Below, piece after piece: positions 7,934-14,708 of a stretch of DNA of 24,475 bases. The notes under the pieces were generated by a model. The model ran no database searches and was not told the DNA's origin. It saw nothing but the letters and a program-made list of their open reading frames with translations. The first letter of the stretch is position 1. Every line of letters starts with the position of its first letter. The stretch covers positions 1 to 24,475 of the forward strand of contig JAVBPD010000151.1 in NCBI GenBank assembly GCA_031549885.1, in the 5' to 3' direction. This DNA comes from WQUF01 sp031549885 (lineage in GTDB: Bacteria; Bacillota; Clostridia; Clostridiales; Clostridiaceae). Both the position numbers and the translations under genes were made by a program.

Positions 7934-8085
7934 GTAGAAACTTTAAATATTATGTACAAGTTTTTTATTATATTATTTAACAAATAAAATAAATGCAATT
8001 ATTATAAAAAAATGTTCATAATAAACACAAAATATGTATTTGTTATAAATTGTTTATAATTTGTTTAAAGTTTCTACATTTTTTT
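7934..8085 (+). repeat. 144-base inverted-repeat element with 3' T-run
   Basis: The stretch between the M16C gene and the next gene is framed by perfect 14-base arms, GTAGAAACTTTAAA (7934-7947) and TTTAAAGTTTCTAC (8064-8077), then seven T (8079-8085). Inside are further dyads: TAACAAATA (7978-7986) with TATTTGTTA (8037-8045), and TTATAAA with TTTATAA (8043-8059), which compete in part. It could be an unusually long terminator, a small structured RNA or a miniature repeat element. No target duplication is visible. Confidence 0.55.
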
Positions 8086-8097
8086 GCTCAATAATTA

Positions 8098-8106
8098 TGT
8101 TAGAAT
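8098..8106 (+). promoter_or_regulatory. Extended -10 candidate for the DUF6514-like gene
   Basis: TG-T-TAGAAT lies about 30 bases before the chosen start at 8135, just after the T-run of the inverted-repeat element. No -35 box is evident. If active, this gene is transcribed independently of the peptidase gene. Confidence 0.3.
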
Positions 8107-8134
8107 GAATCATAATTATTTTGAGGTGTTTGAA

Positions 8135-8434
8135 ATGTGTACAATGACTAATAAGATTTTCGAAGGCAATAAAGAGTACATTTATACTTATGAAATAATA
8201 AAAAGCAAATCCTTATGCATAGGAGCAGAAAAAGATCAATTAAATTACGGAATTAAAATTGATGTAGAAATAATTAATGATATGAATTTAGAATTTCAAT
8301 ACAACAATTCCATGGAAAGCATATCGCCTGATTTTAACATAGTTAAAGGATTTATAACAAAAATTTGTAAATATTGCGTTTCACCAATAAATATGAACGA
8401 TGTAATTGAGGATTTACTGATACAGATAGCTTAA
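8135..8434 (+). CDS. Small DUF6514-like protein, 99 residues
   Basis: Function unknown. The start is an ATG six bases after GAGGTG (8123-8128); an earlier in-frame TTG at 8084 lies inside the T-run of the upstream repeat and is unlikely. The protein begins MCTMTNKIFEGNKEYIYTYE, has a YGIKIDVE strand in the middle and ends CVSPINMNDVIEDLLIQIA. The YGI segment and the final SP-x-N/H-x-x-DVIEDLL helix resemble the clostridial DUF6514 family of small uncharacterised proteins. It is predicted soluble with no membrane segment. It lies just upstream of the NAD(P)HX repair gene, where acpS might be expected in related genomes, but it is too short and lacks the acpS motifs to be that gene. Confidence 0.65.
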   Translation: MCTMTNKIFEGNKEYIYTYEIIKSKSLCIGAEKDQLNYGIKIDVEIINDMNLEFQYNNSMESISPDFNIVKGFITKICKYCVSPINMNDVIEDLLIQIA

Positions 8435-8531
8435 AATTAATGTGATTTCTGGTACGTTTTGTAACATGTTTTTTATAATAACTTAGATTTGTATTTGAAA
8501 ATGATCTATAATTAAGTAGGGGGATGATTAT

Positions 8532-10037
8532 ATGATGATTGGAAATATACAAACTATGAGAAGTATAGATCAGGATTGTATTTTTAAAATAGGGATTCCA
8601 GGAATTATACTAATGGAAGCAGCTGCAAAATCACTGCTAAAACATGTTCTAGAATTTAATGCTAGAAATATAGTAATAATTTGTGGTGTAGGTAACAATG
8701 GTGGTGACGGATTTGCGCTTTCAAGATTATTAACTATTGAAAATAAAAATGTTAAGATATATATAGTTGGGCAAATTGAAAAGATGACTACTGACTGCAA
8801 AACTAACTATGAAATATGCAAAGCTATGGCAATACCAATGGAAATATTATCTTTAAATTGTGAACTTGCAAATTTTATGATTGATATTAAAAAATCAGAT
8901 ATTTTAATCGACAGTATTTTAGGAACTGGTGTAGATAGGCCTGTATCAAATTTTTTAGCACAAATAATTGATCTTATAAATAATAATTGCAAAAATATTT
9001 TATCAGTTGATGTACCTTCAGGATTAAATTCTGATACTGGATTACCACTTAATAAAAGCATTATTGCAAATAAAACAATCACCTTCCAGCTTATGAAAAG
9101 AGGATTTTTAAATTATGAAGCAGATGATTTTACAGGAGAGGTAATAGTAGAAAATATTGGAATACCAGAATCTGTTTTACAGATCAATGATACAAACGAA
9201 TATATTATCGATAAATCATTTGTTTTAAAAAATTTTTTAAAAAGAGATAAATATTCACATAAAGGAACATTTGGTCATGTGATGCTATTCGGAGGGAGTA
9301 GGGGATTTGAAGGTGCTATAGTTTTAAGCGCAATGGCTTGCTCTAGAGCAGGCGCTGGAACAGTTACAATGTGTGTTGATGAACAAATAGAAAATATAGT
9401 TAAACTAAAAGTTGTTGAAGCAATGGTAGCAACATATAAAGAAGAATATAGAATTATTGAACTTTTACATAAATCTAAATCTGTTGTAGTGGGACCTGGT
9501 ATGGGGAAAAACAGCATTACTTTTAAAATAGTTAGGGATTTAATAAGGACTTCAAATGTTCCAATTATATTAGATGCTGATGGTTTAAATGTTCTTGAGA
9601 ATAACCTTAACCTTTTAAAAGAAAGAAAAAGCGAGATTATACTTACTCCGCATCCAGGAGAATTTGCAAGGCTTATCGGAAAAACCCCACATGATGTAAA
9701 TAAAAATAGGATTGAATTTTCTAAAAAGTTTGCTAAGGAAAATAATATAATATTGGTTTTAAAGGGTTACAGAACTATTATTACAGATGGGGAAAAAGTC
9801 TTTATAAACACTACAGGAAATTCTTCTATAGCATCTGGAGGAATGGGTGATTCATTAACAGGAATAATAGCATCGCTTATATCTCAAAATTCAAATTCTT
9901 TGATTTCTACTTGTATTGCAGTCTTTTTACATGGTTATTGTGGAGATATGCTTTCTAAAGAAAACTTTTCAATACAGGCCACTGAGTTAATTAATTATAT
10001 TCCTAAAGCAATGAAAGATTTAAGTAGTAATAATTAG
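8532..10037 (+). CDS. nnr: Bifunctional NAD(P)H-hydrate epimerase / ADP-dependent dehydratase
   Basis: Metabolite-repair enzyme of 501 residues that restores NAD(P)H damaged by hydration. The N-terminal YjeF_N domain (about 1-215) epimerises the hydrate; its signature VGNNGGDGFA spans residues 53-62, with DSILGTGVDRPVS and SVDVPSGLNSDTG following. The C-terminal ribokinase-like domain (about 225-495) dehydrates it using ADP; it shows GTFGHVMLFGGSRGFEGA, ILDADGLNVL, TPHPGEFARLIG and the ASGGMGDSLTGI anion-hole loop with Asp440. The ATG follows AGGGGG by eight bases; a TATAAT at 8507-8512 is a possible -10. In many Firmicutes this gene follows acpS, which is absent here. The GerS-like lipoprotein and alr follow on the same strand, probably as one operon. 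Confidence 0.95.
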   Translation: MMIGNIQTMRSIDQDCIFKIGIPGIILMEAAAKSLLKHVLEFNARNIVIICGVGNNGGDGFALSRLLTIENKNVKIYIVGQIEKMTTDCKTNYEICKAMAIPMEILSLNCELANFMIDIKKSDILIDSILGTGVDRPVSNFLAQIIDLINNNCKNILSVDVPSGLNSDTGLPLNKSIIANKTITFQLMKRGFLNYEADDFTGEVIVENIGIPESVLQINDTNEYIIDKSFVLKNFLKRDKYSHKGTFGHVMLFGGSRGFEGAIVLSAMACSRAGAGTVTMCVDEQIENIVKLKVVEAMVATYKEEYRIIELLHKSKSVVVGPGMGKNSITFKIVRDLIRTSNVPIILDADGLNVLENNLNLLKERKSEIILTPHPGEFARLIGKTPHDVNKNRIEFSKKFAKENNIILVLKGYRTIITDGEKVFINTTGNSSIASGGMGDSLTGIIASLISQNSNSLISTCIAVFLHGYCGDMLSKENFSIQATELINYIPKAMKDLSSNN

Positions 10038-10046
10038 GTATTTTGT

Positions 10047-10077
10047 AGAATAATAATAAACAGTAAGCAATTATTCT
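10047..10077 (+). other. Small hairpin in the leader of the GerS-like gene
   Basis: AGAATAAT (10047-10054) and ATTATTCT (10070-10077) pair perfectly around a 15-base loop in the 49-base gap between the NAD(P)HX repair gene and the lipoprotein gene. It ends three bases before the weak GAGA ribosome site, so it could influence translation. There is no T-run, so termination is unlikely. Confidence 0.35.
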
Positions 10078-10086
10078 GAGATAGAA

Positions 10087-10653
10087 ATGAAAAAACTTAT
10101 TTACCTTATGCTAGCATCCATGTTCTTATTTGGATGCATGAAACCTCAAACTAAAGAGCCATTTAATGGACTTGAAAGCTTAAAGAGATATTATAGCGAA
10201 GTTGAATTACAACTGATAAGCGATAAAAAAACATCTACATATAATTTAACGATATACTATGACGAAGATAATGACGATATAATAAAAGTTGATAATGATA
10301 GGATTTACAACTATGGAGGCGGACGTATCGTCATAACTGACATACTAAATAATAAAAATTATGAAGTAAATGAAGATTTTGATAAAATTTTTCATTCTAT
10401 TTTTTGTCATAAATACATAAACAATTATATCTTATCTGGGAAAAGTTTAAGCAAATTAGAAAAAATGGAATATATTGGTAAAAAATATTTTGTATTACCT
10501 ATTGAAAAATTAGAATCGGAAAGTTATTATTATGTTAGTGGTAAATTATTAATTAATTGTGAACTTTTAATTCCATCCTTTCTTTTTTTTATGGATGATA
10601 CAGGCAATGTTACTTTAAAAGCCACATATAATAATTTTTACAAATCATCTTAA
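10087..10653 (+). CDS. GerS-like germination lipoprotein
   Basis: Predicted lipoprotein of 188 residues. A short signal peptide (KKLIYLMLASMFLFG) ends at a lipobox Cys at residue 17. The mature part is beta-rich with alternating polar strands (YNLTIYYDEDNDDIIKVD, RIVITDILNNKNYEVNE), consistent with a LolA-like fold. In C. difficile the lipoprotein GerS is encoded directly upstream of alr2 and is needed for CwlD-dependent cortex modification, and thus for germination; B. subtilis has the lipoprotein gene ydcC in the same place before alr. Identification rests on lipobox, length and this neighbour, not on a decisive motif. The ribosome site is weak (GAGA), so translation may depend on coupling or on the small upstream hairpin. 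It is 26 bases before alr. Confidence 0.65.
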   Translation: MKKLIYLMLASMFLFGCMKPQTKEPFNGLESLKRYYSEVELQLISDKKTSTYNLTIYYDEDNDDIIKVDNDRIYNYGGGRIVITDILNNKNYEVNEDFDKIFHSIFCHKYINNYILSGKSLSKLEKMEYIGKKYFVLPIEKLESESYYYVSGKLLINCELLIPSFLFFMDDTGNVTLKATYNNFYKSS

Positions 10654-10679
10654 ACTTTTTTATTCCGGAGGAAAATATT

Positions 10680-11837
10680 TTGTATAACAACACTAGACCA
10701 GTTTGGGTTGAAGTAAACTTAGATAACATTGAATATAATCTAAGAAATATACAAAGAATAATTAAAGATAAAGAAATAATAGCTGTTGTGAAAGCAGATG
10801 CATACGGGCATGGCGCCATAGATATAGCCCATGTGTTATCTGAAAATGGTGTAAAAAGATTTGCTGTTGCTGTTGTAACTGAAGCTGTAGAATTGAGACG
10901 GTCCGGCATAAATAGTTCTATATTAGTATTAGGTTATACCCCTCCGTCTTTATACCATATGCTTTTAAAATATGATATTGAACAAACTGTATTTGATTTT
11001 GATTCTGCAAGTAAAATTTCAAGTTTAGCTAAAACTTGGTTTAAAAATGTTAAAATTCATATAGCAATAGATACAGGAATGGGTAGAATCGGTTTTTTAT
11101 ATTGTGATAAAAGTTTTAAAGATATTTATAATATATCAAAGCTTTCAAATATTGAAATTGAAGGAGTATTTTCTCATTTTTCTTCTTCTGATGAAAAAGA
11201 TAAGACATATACTTTTATGCAAATCGAAAGGTTTAACGATTTTTGTTTAAAGATTAAATCTATGGGTGTAGACTTTAATATTAGACATATTTCAAATAGC
11301 GCTGGTATTTTAAACATACCTGAAGCGTACTATGATGCTGTTAGACCTGGAATTATACTGTATGGTTGTTATCCATCTGAAGAAGTTAATAAAACCATAA
11401 AATTAAAGCCAGCACTGAGTTTTAAATCTACTATCATTTATCTTAAAGATTTGCCAAAGGGTGAATGTATAAGTTATGGTAGACTTTATCAAACAAAGGC
11501 ATTAGAAAAAATTGCTACTTTACCTTTTGGGTATGCTGATGGCTTCTCTAGGTTATTAAATAAAAAAGGGAACGTTATCATAAAAGATAAAAAAGTTCCC
11601 ATTGTTGGAAGCATATGTATGGATCAGTGTATGGTAAATGTGGATGGTGTTGATAATGTTCAGGTTGGGGACGAAGTCATAATTATTGGGGAATCTGAAT
11701 CTTTAAAAATTACTGTTGAAGATTTAGCTAAATCTTTAGGTACAATAAACTATGAAGTGCTCTGTATGATTACGAAAAGAGTTCCTAGAATTTATTTGCG
11801 TGAGGGCCAAGTAGTTAAGGTTAGAAATTATGTATAA
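10680..11837 (+). CDS. alr: Alanine racemase
   Basis: PLP enzyme interconverting L- and D-alanine for peptidoglycan; D-/L-alanine balance also affects spore germination. The 385-residue length is typical. The PLP-binding Lys38 is in VVKADAYGHGA, and the second catalytic residue is Tyr266 in SYGRLY. Also visible are IDTGMGRIGF, HISNSAGIL, VRPGIILYG and the VGSICMDQCMV segment. The start is TTG at 10680, eight bases after CGGAGG, with no better alternative; residues after it match the family N-terminus (RPVWVEVNLDNIEYNLRNI). It follows the GerS-like lipoprotein closely and is separated by about 57 bases, containing its own promoter-like sequence, from the toxin-antitoxin pair. Confidence 0.96.
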   Translation: MYNNTRPVWVEVNLDNIEYNLRNIQRIIKDKEIIAVVKADAYGHGAIDIAHVLSENGVKRFAVAVVTEAVELRRSGINSSILVLGYTPPSLYHMLLKYDIEQTVFDFDSASKISSLAKTWFKNVKIHIAIDTGMGRIGFLYCDKSFKDIYNISKLSNIEIEGVFSHFSSSDEKDKTYTFMQIERFNDFCLKIKSMGVDFNIRHISNSAGILNIPEAYYDAVRPGIILYGCYPSEEVNKTIKLKPALSFKSTIIYLKDLPKGECISYGRLYQTKALEKIATLPFGYADGFSRLLNKKGNVIIKDKKVPIVGSICMDQCMVNVDGVDNVQVGDEVIIIGESESLKITVEDLAKSLGTINYEVLCMITKRVPRIYLREGQVVKVRNYV

Positions 11838-11864
11838 TATATGCTATAATTTGTGATTATACAT
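11830..11864. promoter_or_regulatory. Promoter and inverted-repeat operator candidate of the toxin-antitoxin pair
   Basis: An extended -10, TG-C-TATAAT (TATAAT at 11845-11850), lies between the arms of a perfect nine-base inverted repeat, ATGTATAAT (11830-11838) and ATTATACAT (11856-11864). The left arm overlaps the alr stop codon. A dyad centred on a -10 box is typical of an autorepressor site, as expected for an antitoxin gene. The right arm contains TACAT, the recognition pentamer reported for B. subtilis EndoA. Confidence 0.5.
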
Positions 11865-11894
11865 TAAAACACTTTTGCTGGAGGGATAAAAAAT

Positions 11895-12155
11895 ATGGGT
11901 TCAAAAGCTGTAAATAAAATAGAAATTATTAGAAGCAGAAATGTAATTAAAAAAAGTGCTGAAGCAACCATAATAAGATATTTATCTAAAAAGGGTAAAA
12001 ATAGGGAGTTGAAAGAATTGGAAAGAGCATATTATGAAATGGCAAAAATTAATCTTGAAATTAGTGAGTTAGGTTTTTGTAATGATATGGATGATTTTAC
12101 AAACTATGAAAAGAATTTAGCAAAAAAAGACCCTTTGGATATAAATAATAAATAG
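11895..12155 (+). CDS. ndoAI: EndoAI-like antitoxin with a shortened DNA-binding part
   Basis: Antitoxin partner of the downstream RNase toxin, 86 residues. The toxin-binding C-terminal half is recognisable: RAYYEMAKINLEISELGF matches the conserved YxEMAKINLxIxxxxF segment of B. subtilis EndoAI, followed by an acidic DDFTNYEKNL tail. The N-terminal ribbon-helix-helix region is atypical: about 38 residues separate the first strand from that segment, against roughly 52 in B. subtilis EndoAI as I recall it, and the first helix with its LPxxLxxxID pattern is missing. The ATG has a strong GGAGGG ribosome site nine bases upstream, so the short N-terminus is not a start error. It lies 33 bases before the toxin gene, the usual antitoxin-first order. 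Assignment rests on the C-terminal motif and the neighbour. Confidence 0.82.
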   Translation: MGSKAVNKIEIIRSRNVIKKSAEATIIRYLSKKGKNRELKELERAYYEMAKINLEISELGFCNDMDDFTNYEKNLAKKDPLDINNK

Positions 12156-12188
12156 CTATAGCAATGTGTATGGAGTGTGATTTGCCTA

Positions 12189-12539
12189 ATGACGCAAGTG
12201 ATTAGACGTGGAGATATATACTATGCCGATCTAAGCCCAGTAATCGGTTCTGAACAAGGAGGTATTAGGCCAGTAATCATTATACAAAATGATACTGGTA
12301 ATAAATACAGTCCAACAGTTATTGTTGCGGCAATAACCTCACAAATTAACAAAGCAAAATTACCAACTCATGTTGAAATATCTTCAGAAGATTATGGACT
12401 TAGTAAAGATTCAGTGGTGTTGTTAGAACAGATAAGAACTCTTGATAAGAAAAGGCTAAGAGATAAGATAGGCAAGATGACAGACAGAGATATAGCATTG
12501 GTAAATAATGCTATAAAAATAAGCTTTGGATTGGAATGA
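12189..12539 (+). CDS. ndoA: EndoA/MazF-family mRNA interferase toxin
   Basis: Sequence-specific endoribonuclease toxin of 116 residues, the same length as B. subtilis EndoA. The fold signature is present: RRGDIYYADLSPVIGSEQGG, then RPVIIIQND, and VAAITSQINKAKLPTHVEI. The catalytic Arg and Thr align as Arg27 and Thr50, two residues later than in B. subtilis because of a slightly longer start. The C-terminal LLEQIRTLDKKRLRDKIGKM segment is also typical. I chose the ATG at 12189; a GTG at 12177 abuts the ribosome site GGAG (12172-12175), but the spacing to the ATG, 13 bases, is long. Low initiation relative to the antitoxin would suit a toxin gene. A strong shared terminator follows. Confidence 0.95.
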   Translation: MTQVIRRGDIYYADLSPVIGSEQGGIRPVIIIQNDTGNKYSPTVIVAAITSQINKAKLPTHVEISSEDYGLSKDSVVLLEQIRTLDKKRLRDKIGKMTDRDIALVNNAIKISFGLE

Positions 12540-12562
12540 ATATACTTAATTTTATAAATAAT

Positions 12563-12610
12563 AATGACGAAGCAATAAGAATAAAAAATTTCTATTGCTT
12601 CGTTATTTTT
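12563..12610. terminator. Strong bidirectional terminator after ndoA
   Basis: A 15-bp stem with one G-U pair (AATGACGAAGCAATA at 12563-12577 with TATTGCTTCGTTATT at 12593-12607) is followed by T residues on the plus strand and by ATTATTATTT on the minus strand. It sits between the stop codons of the convergent toxin and glycoside hydrolase genes and probably serves both. Confidence 0.85.
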
Positions 12611-14612
12611 ATATGACAATAAACATCTCTCTGTTAAATGGACTTTCTATAGTTTTATCTTTAGAATCAATATTTAAGCTTTTATACGATGAAATATTGT
12701 GGAGCCTTAAAGAAGCATTTTTATACTTTGATTTAAAAGAAAATTTTAATGTATCACCTTTTAAATTTAAATTAAAAATTATACATGGAACATTTACATG
12801 TATAAATAGTATTTCGTTTTTATATACTTTAACTTCCCTTCCAACTACTACTGTGTAATTGTCACCTTGAATTAAATAATTTTCAACAGCTGCTTCTTTT
12901 TGAACTAAGCTGCCAAATCTAATTCCGCCCCAAGCTTCGTTGTCAATAACTTCACATATTGCAGTGTAAGCAAGCAATGAACCTATAGTATAAAAAGGAT
13001 CTGAATTTTTTATGTCATCGCCATCTCCAGTTTCACAATTATAACTTTCATGGATATGATTTTCAAAAGACCATTCGCTTAAGAATAATTCTAAATTTTT
13101 GCTCGATAATAAAAAGCTTTCCTCATATTTTCTATACCTTCTAAGACCTTCAACAATCAAAAAGTTATTAAATGGCATTATTCTATTTTCATCCTCATAT
13201 TTTAATTTTGATATATGCTTTTTACTAACACTTGGTAAAACGTATTGGCCCCAAAATTCATCTTGATTAAATAAATAATTTCTTATCATATCTTCTGCTC
13301 TCTCCTCTGATGGAATAGCAGCTATTAAAGTAAAGAAATAAGATATATATAATACATCTTTAAAATTACCATCTAATTCTCTGTCGTAATACATATTTTG
13401 TTCATCATTCCAAAGATATTCATTAATATTGTCTCTTATTTTTTCAAAATATGAAAAATATTCTGCGCTTTGCTCTTTTTTATCTAAAATAGAATATATT
13501 TCACTTAAACACCATAGGTCCAATGCATAAATTGAGTTTAAACCTACACTTAATGAATTATTATCCTCAGGATCAAGAAGCAAGTAGTATTGTTCATTTA
13601 GATAATTTTGTTTCCACCAATCATTCCATAATACTAATTTATCTATGTATTCTTCCATTATTATTTTGTCACCAAATTGCCTGTACAACTTTAAAATGGC
13701 ATAAGATCCTATTGGAAGCGCAGCTAGTTCCTGTGTTTCGATATTTGAATGTGTAATTAATCTAGGGATTTTATCATCTTTAAATTCTTTAAAAATTGAA
13801 TGGATTTCGTGATAAGATAGCTCTTTATCTTGTATTGCATAAAGAATAGAATTTATGAAAGCATCTCTTCCGTACATATGGTATGTTCCATAACTTCCAT
13901 TTCCAAGGCATAGTGTTCTTGATGTTGGAGTATAAATAAAGTTATTTATAGGGTGATACAATGTATTCCATTCTAAGCATTTTAATATAGATTGAGGAGC
14001 ATCTTCTAAAAAACCTCTTCCAGTAATAGTTTCAGAAATTGTCTCTTTTCTTTTTAAATTTAAAAACTTGTTTATTTCCTCTTCGTTAAAATTTGTATTA
14101 CATATTATGTAAAAAACAGAGCTAGATTTAACTTTTATGCAAGGTAAATCTGAGTTTACAAATGCTTCAGGATTAAATTCTCCTAAAATTTGAACATCAT
14201 ATTTACCTTCTTCTCCTTCTATTTTAAAACCGTCGGAATTTTTTGTAATTGTACCATTTTTACCCCAACGTATGGAACTCATAATGCAAAAAAATATATC
14301 ATCGTTTTGACTAAAAGGAGAAACCTTTAATACAAAAATATTGTCCTTTCCAGCAAATTCCAAATTGAATTGAAAATTGTCATACATTAAATCAATGTCA
14401 AAATATTCTCCATTTGTTCCATGGAATCCAAATCTTTTAACATTTCTAACTTCTGCAATATCATCATGAGTGCTTCGCCAGCTTAAATTTTCAACAAGTT
14501 CATTTTTATCTTTATCGTATAATGCTATTCTTATTTCTACGAGGTCAGGAAGGACAATGATATTATTTAGCCCTTTTGAATCCCAAGTATTAAAGTTGTT
14601 GACACCTTTCAT
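12609..14612 (-). CDS. Glycoside hydrolase-like protein, (alpha/alpha)6 MGH1/GH63-related
   Basis: Predicted cytoplasmic protein of 667 residues without a signal peptide. The first 200 or so residues look like a beta-sandwich; the rest is a six-hairpin barrel related to GH63, GH37 and mannosylglycerate hydrolase-like enzymes. Visible motifs are HMYGRDAFINSILY (likely acid Asp in GRD), NEYLWNDEQNMYYDRELDG, FWGQYVLPSVS, NFLIVEGLRRY, IHESYNCETGDG (likely base Glu in HES) and SDPFYTIGSLL. The WRGxxW motif common in relatives is not evident; MPFNNFLIVEG stands there. The ATG at 14610-14612 has AGGAGTG six bases upstream. A promoter at 14638-14666 lies before it, so it can be expressed apart from dacF upstream. 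Substrate is unknown; trehalase, glucosylglycerate or mannosylglycerate hydrolysis are possibilities in the clan. Confidence 0.75.
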   Translation of the reverse strand: MKGVNNFNTWDSKGLNNIIVLPDLVEIRIALYDKDKNELVENLSWRSTHDDIAEVRNVKRFGFHGTNGEYFDIDLMYDNFQFNLEFAGKDNIFVLKVSPFSQNDDIFFCIMSSIRWGKNGTITKNSDGFKIEGEEGKYDVQILGEFNPEAFVNSDLPCIKVKSSSVFYIICNTNFNEEEINKFLNLKRKETISETITGRGFLEDAPQSILKCLEWNTLYHPINNFIYTPTSRTLCLGNGSYGTYHMYGRDAFINSILYAIQDKELSYHEIHSIFKEFKDDKIPRLITHSNIETQELAALPIGSYAILKLYRQFGDKIIMEEYIDKLVLWNDWWKQNYLNEQYYLLLDPEDNNSLSVGLNSIYALDLWCLSEIYSILDKKEQSAEYFSYFEKIRDNINEYLWNDEQNMYYDRELDGNFKDVLYISYFFTLIAAIPSEERAEDMIRNYLFNQDEFWGQYVLPSVSKKHISKLKYEDENRIMPFNNFLIVEGLRRYRKYEESFLLSSKNLELFLSEWSFENHIHESYNCETGDGDDIKNSDPFYTIGSLLAYTAICEVIDNEAWGGIRFGSLVQKEAAVENYLIQGDNYTVVVGREVKVYKNEILFIHVNVPCIIFNLNLKGDTLKFSFKSKYKNASLRLHNISSYKSLNIDSKDKTIESPFNREMFIVI

Positions 14613-14637
14613 AAATATCACTCCTATCATTATTAAT

Positions 14638-14666
14638 ATGATAAACTATAACAGGTAATTTAACAA
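14638..14666 (-). promoter_or_regulatory. Sigma-A-type promoter for the glycoside hydrolase-like gene
   Basis: On the minus strand TTGTTA (complement of 14661-14666) and TATCAT (complement of 14638-14643) are separated by exactly 17 bases, placing the start of transcription roughly 20 bases before the chosen ATG. Both hexamers are one or two mismatches from consensus. Confidence 0.5.
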
Positions 14667-14708
14667 TATTATTTGATCATGGTATGATTTAATAAAGTTT
14701 AGCTTAAA

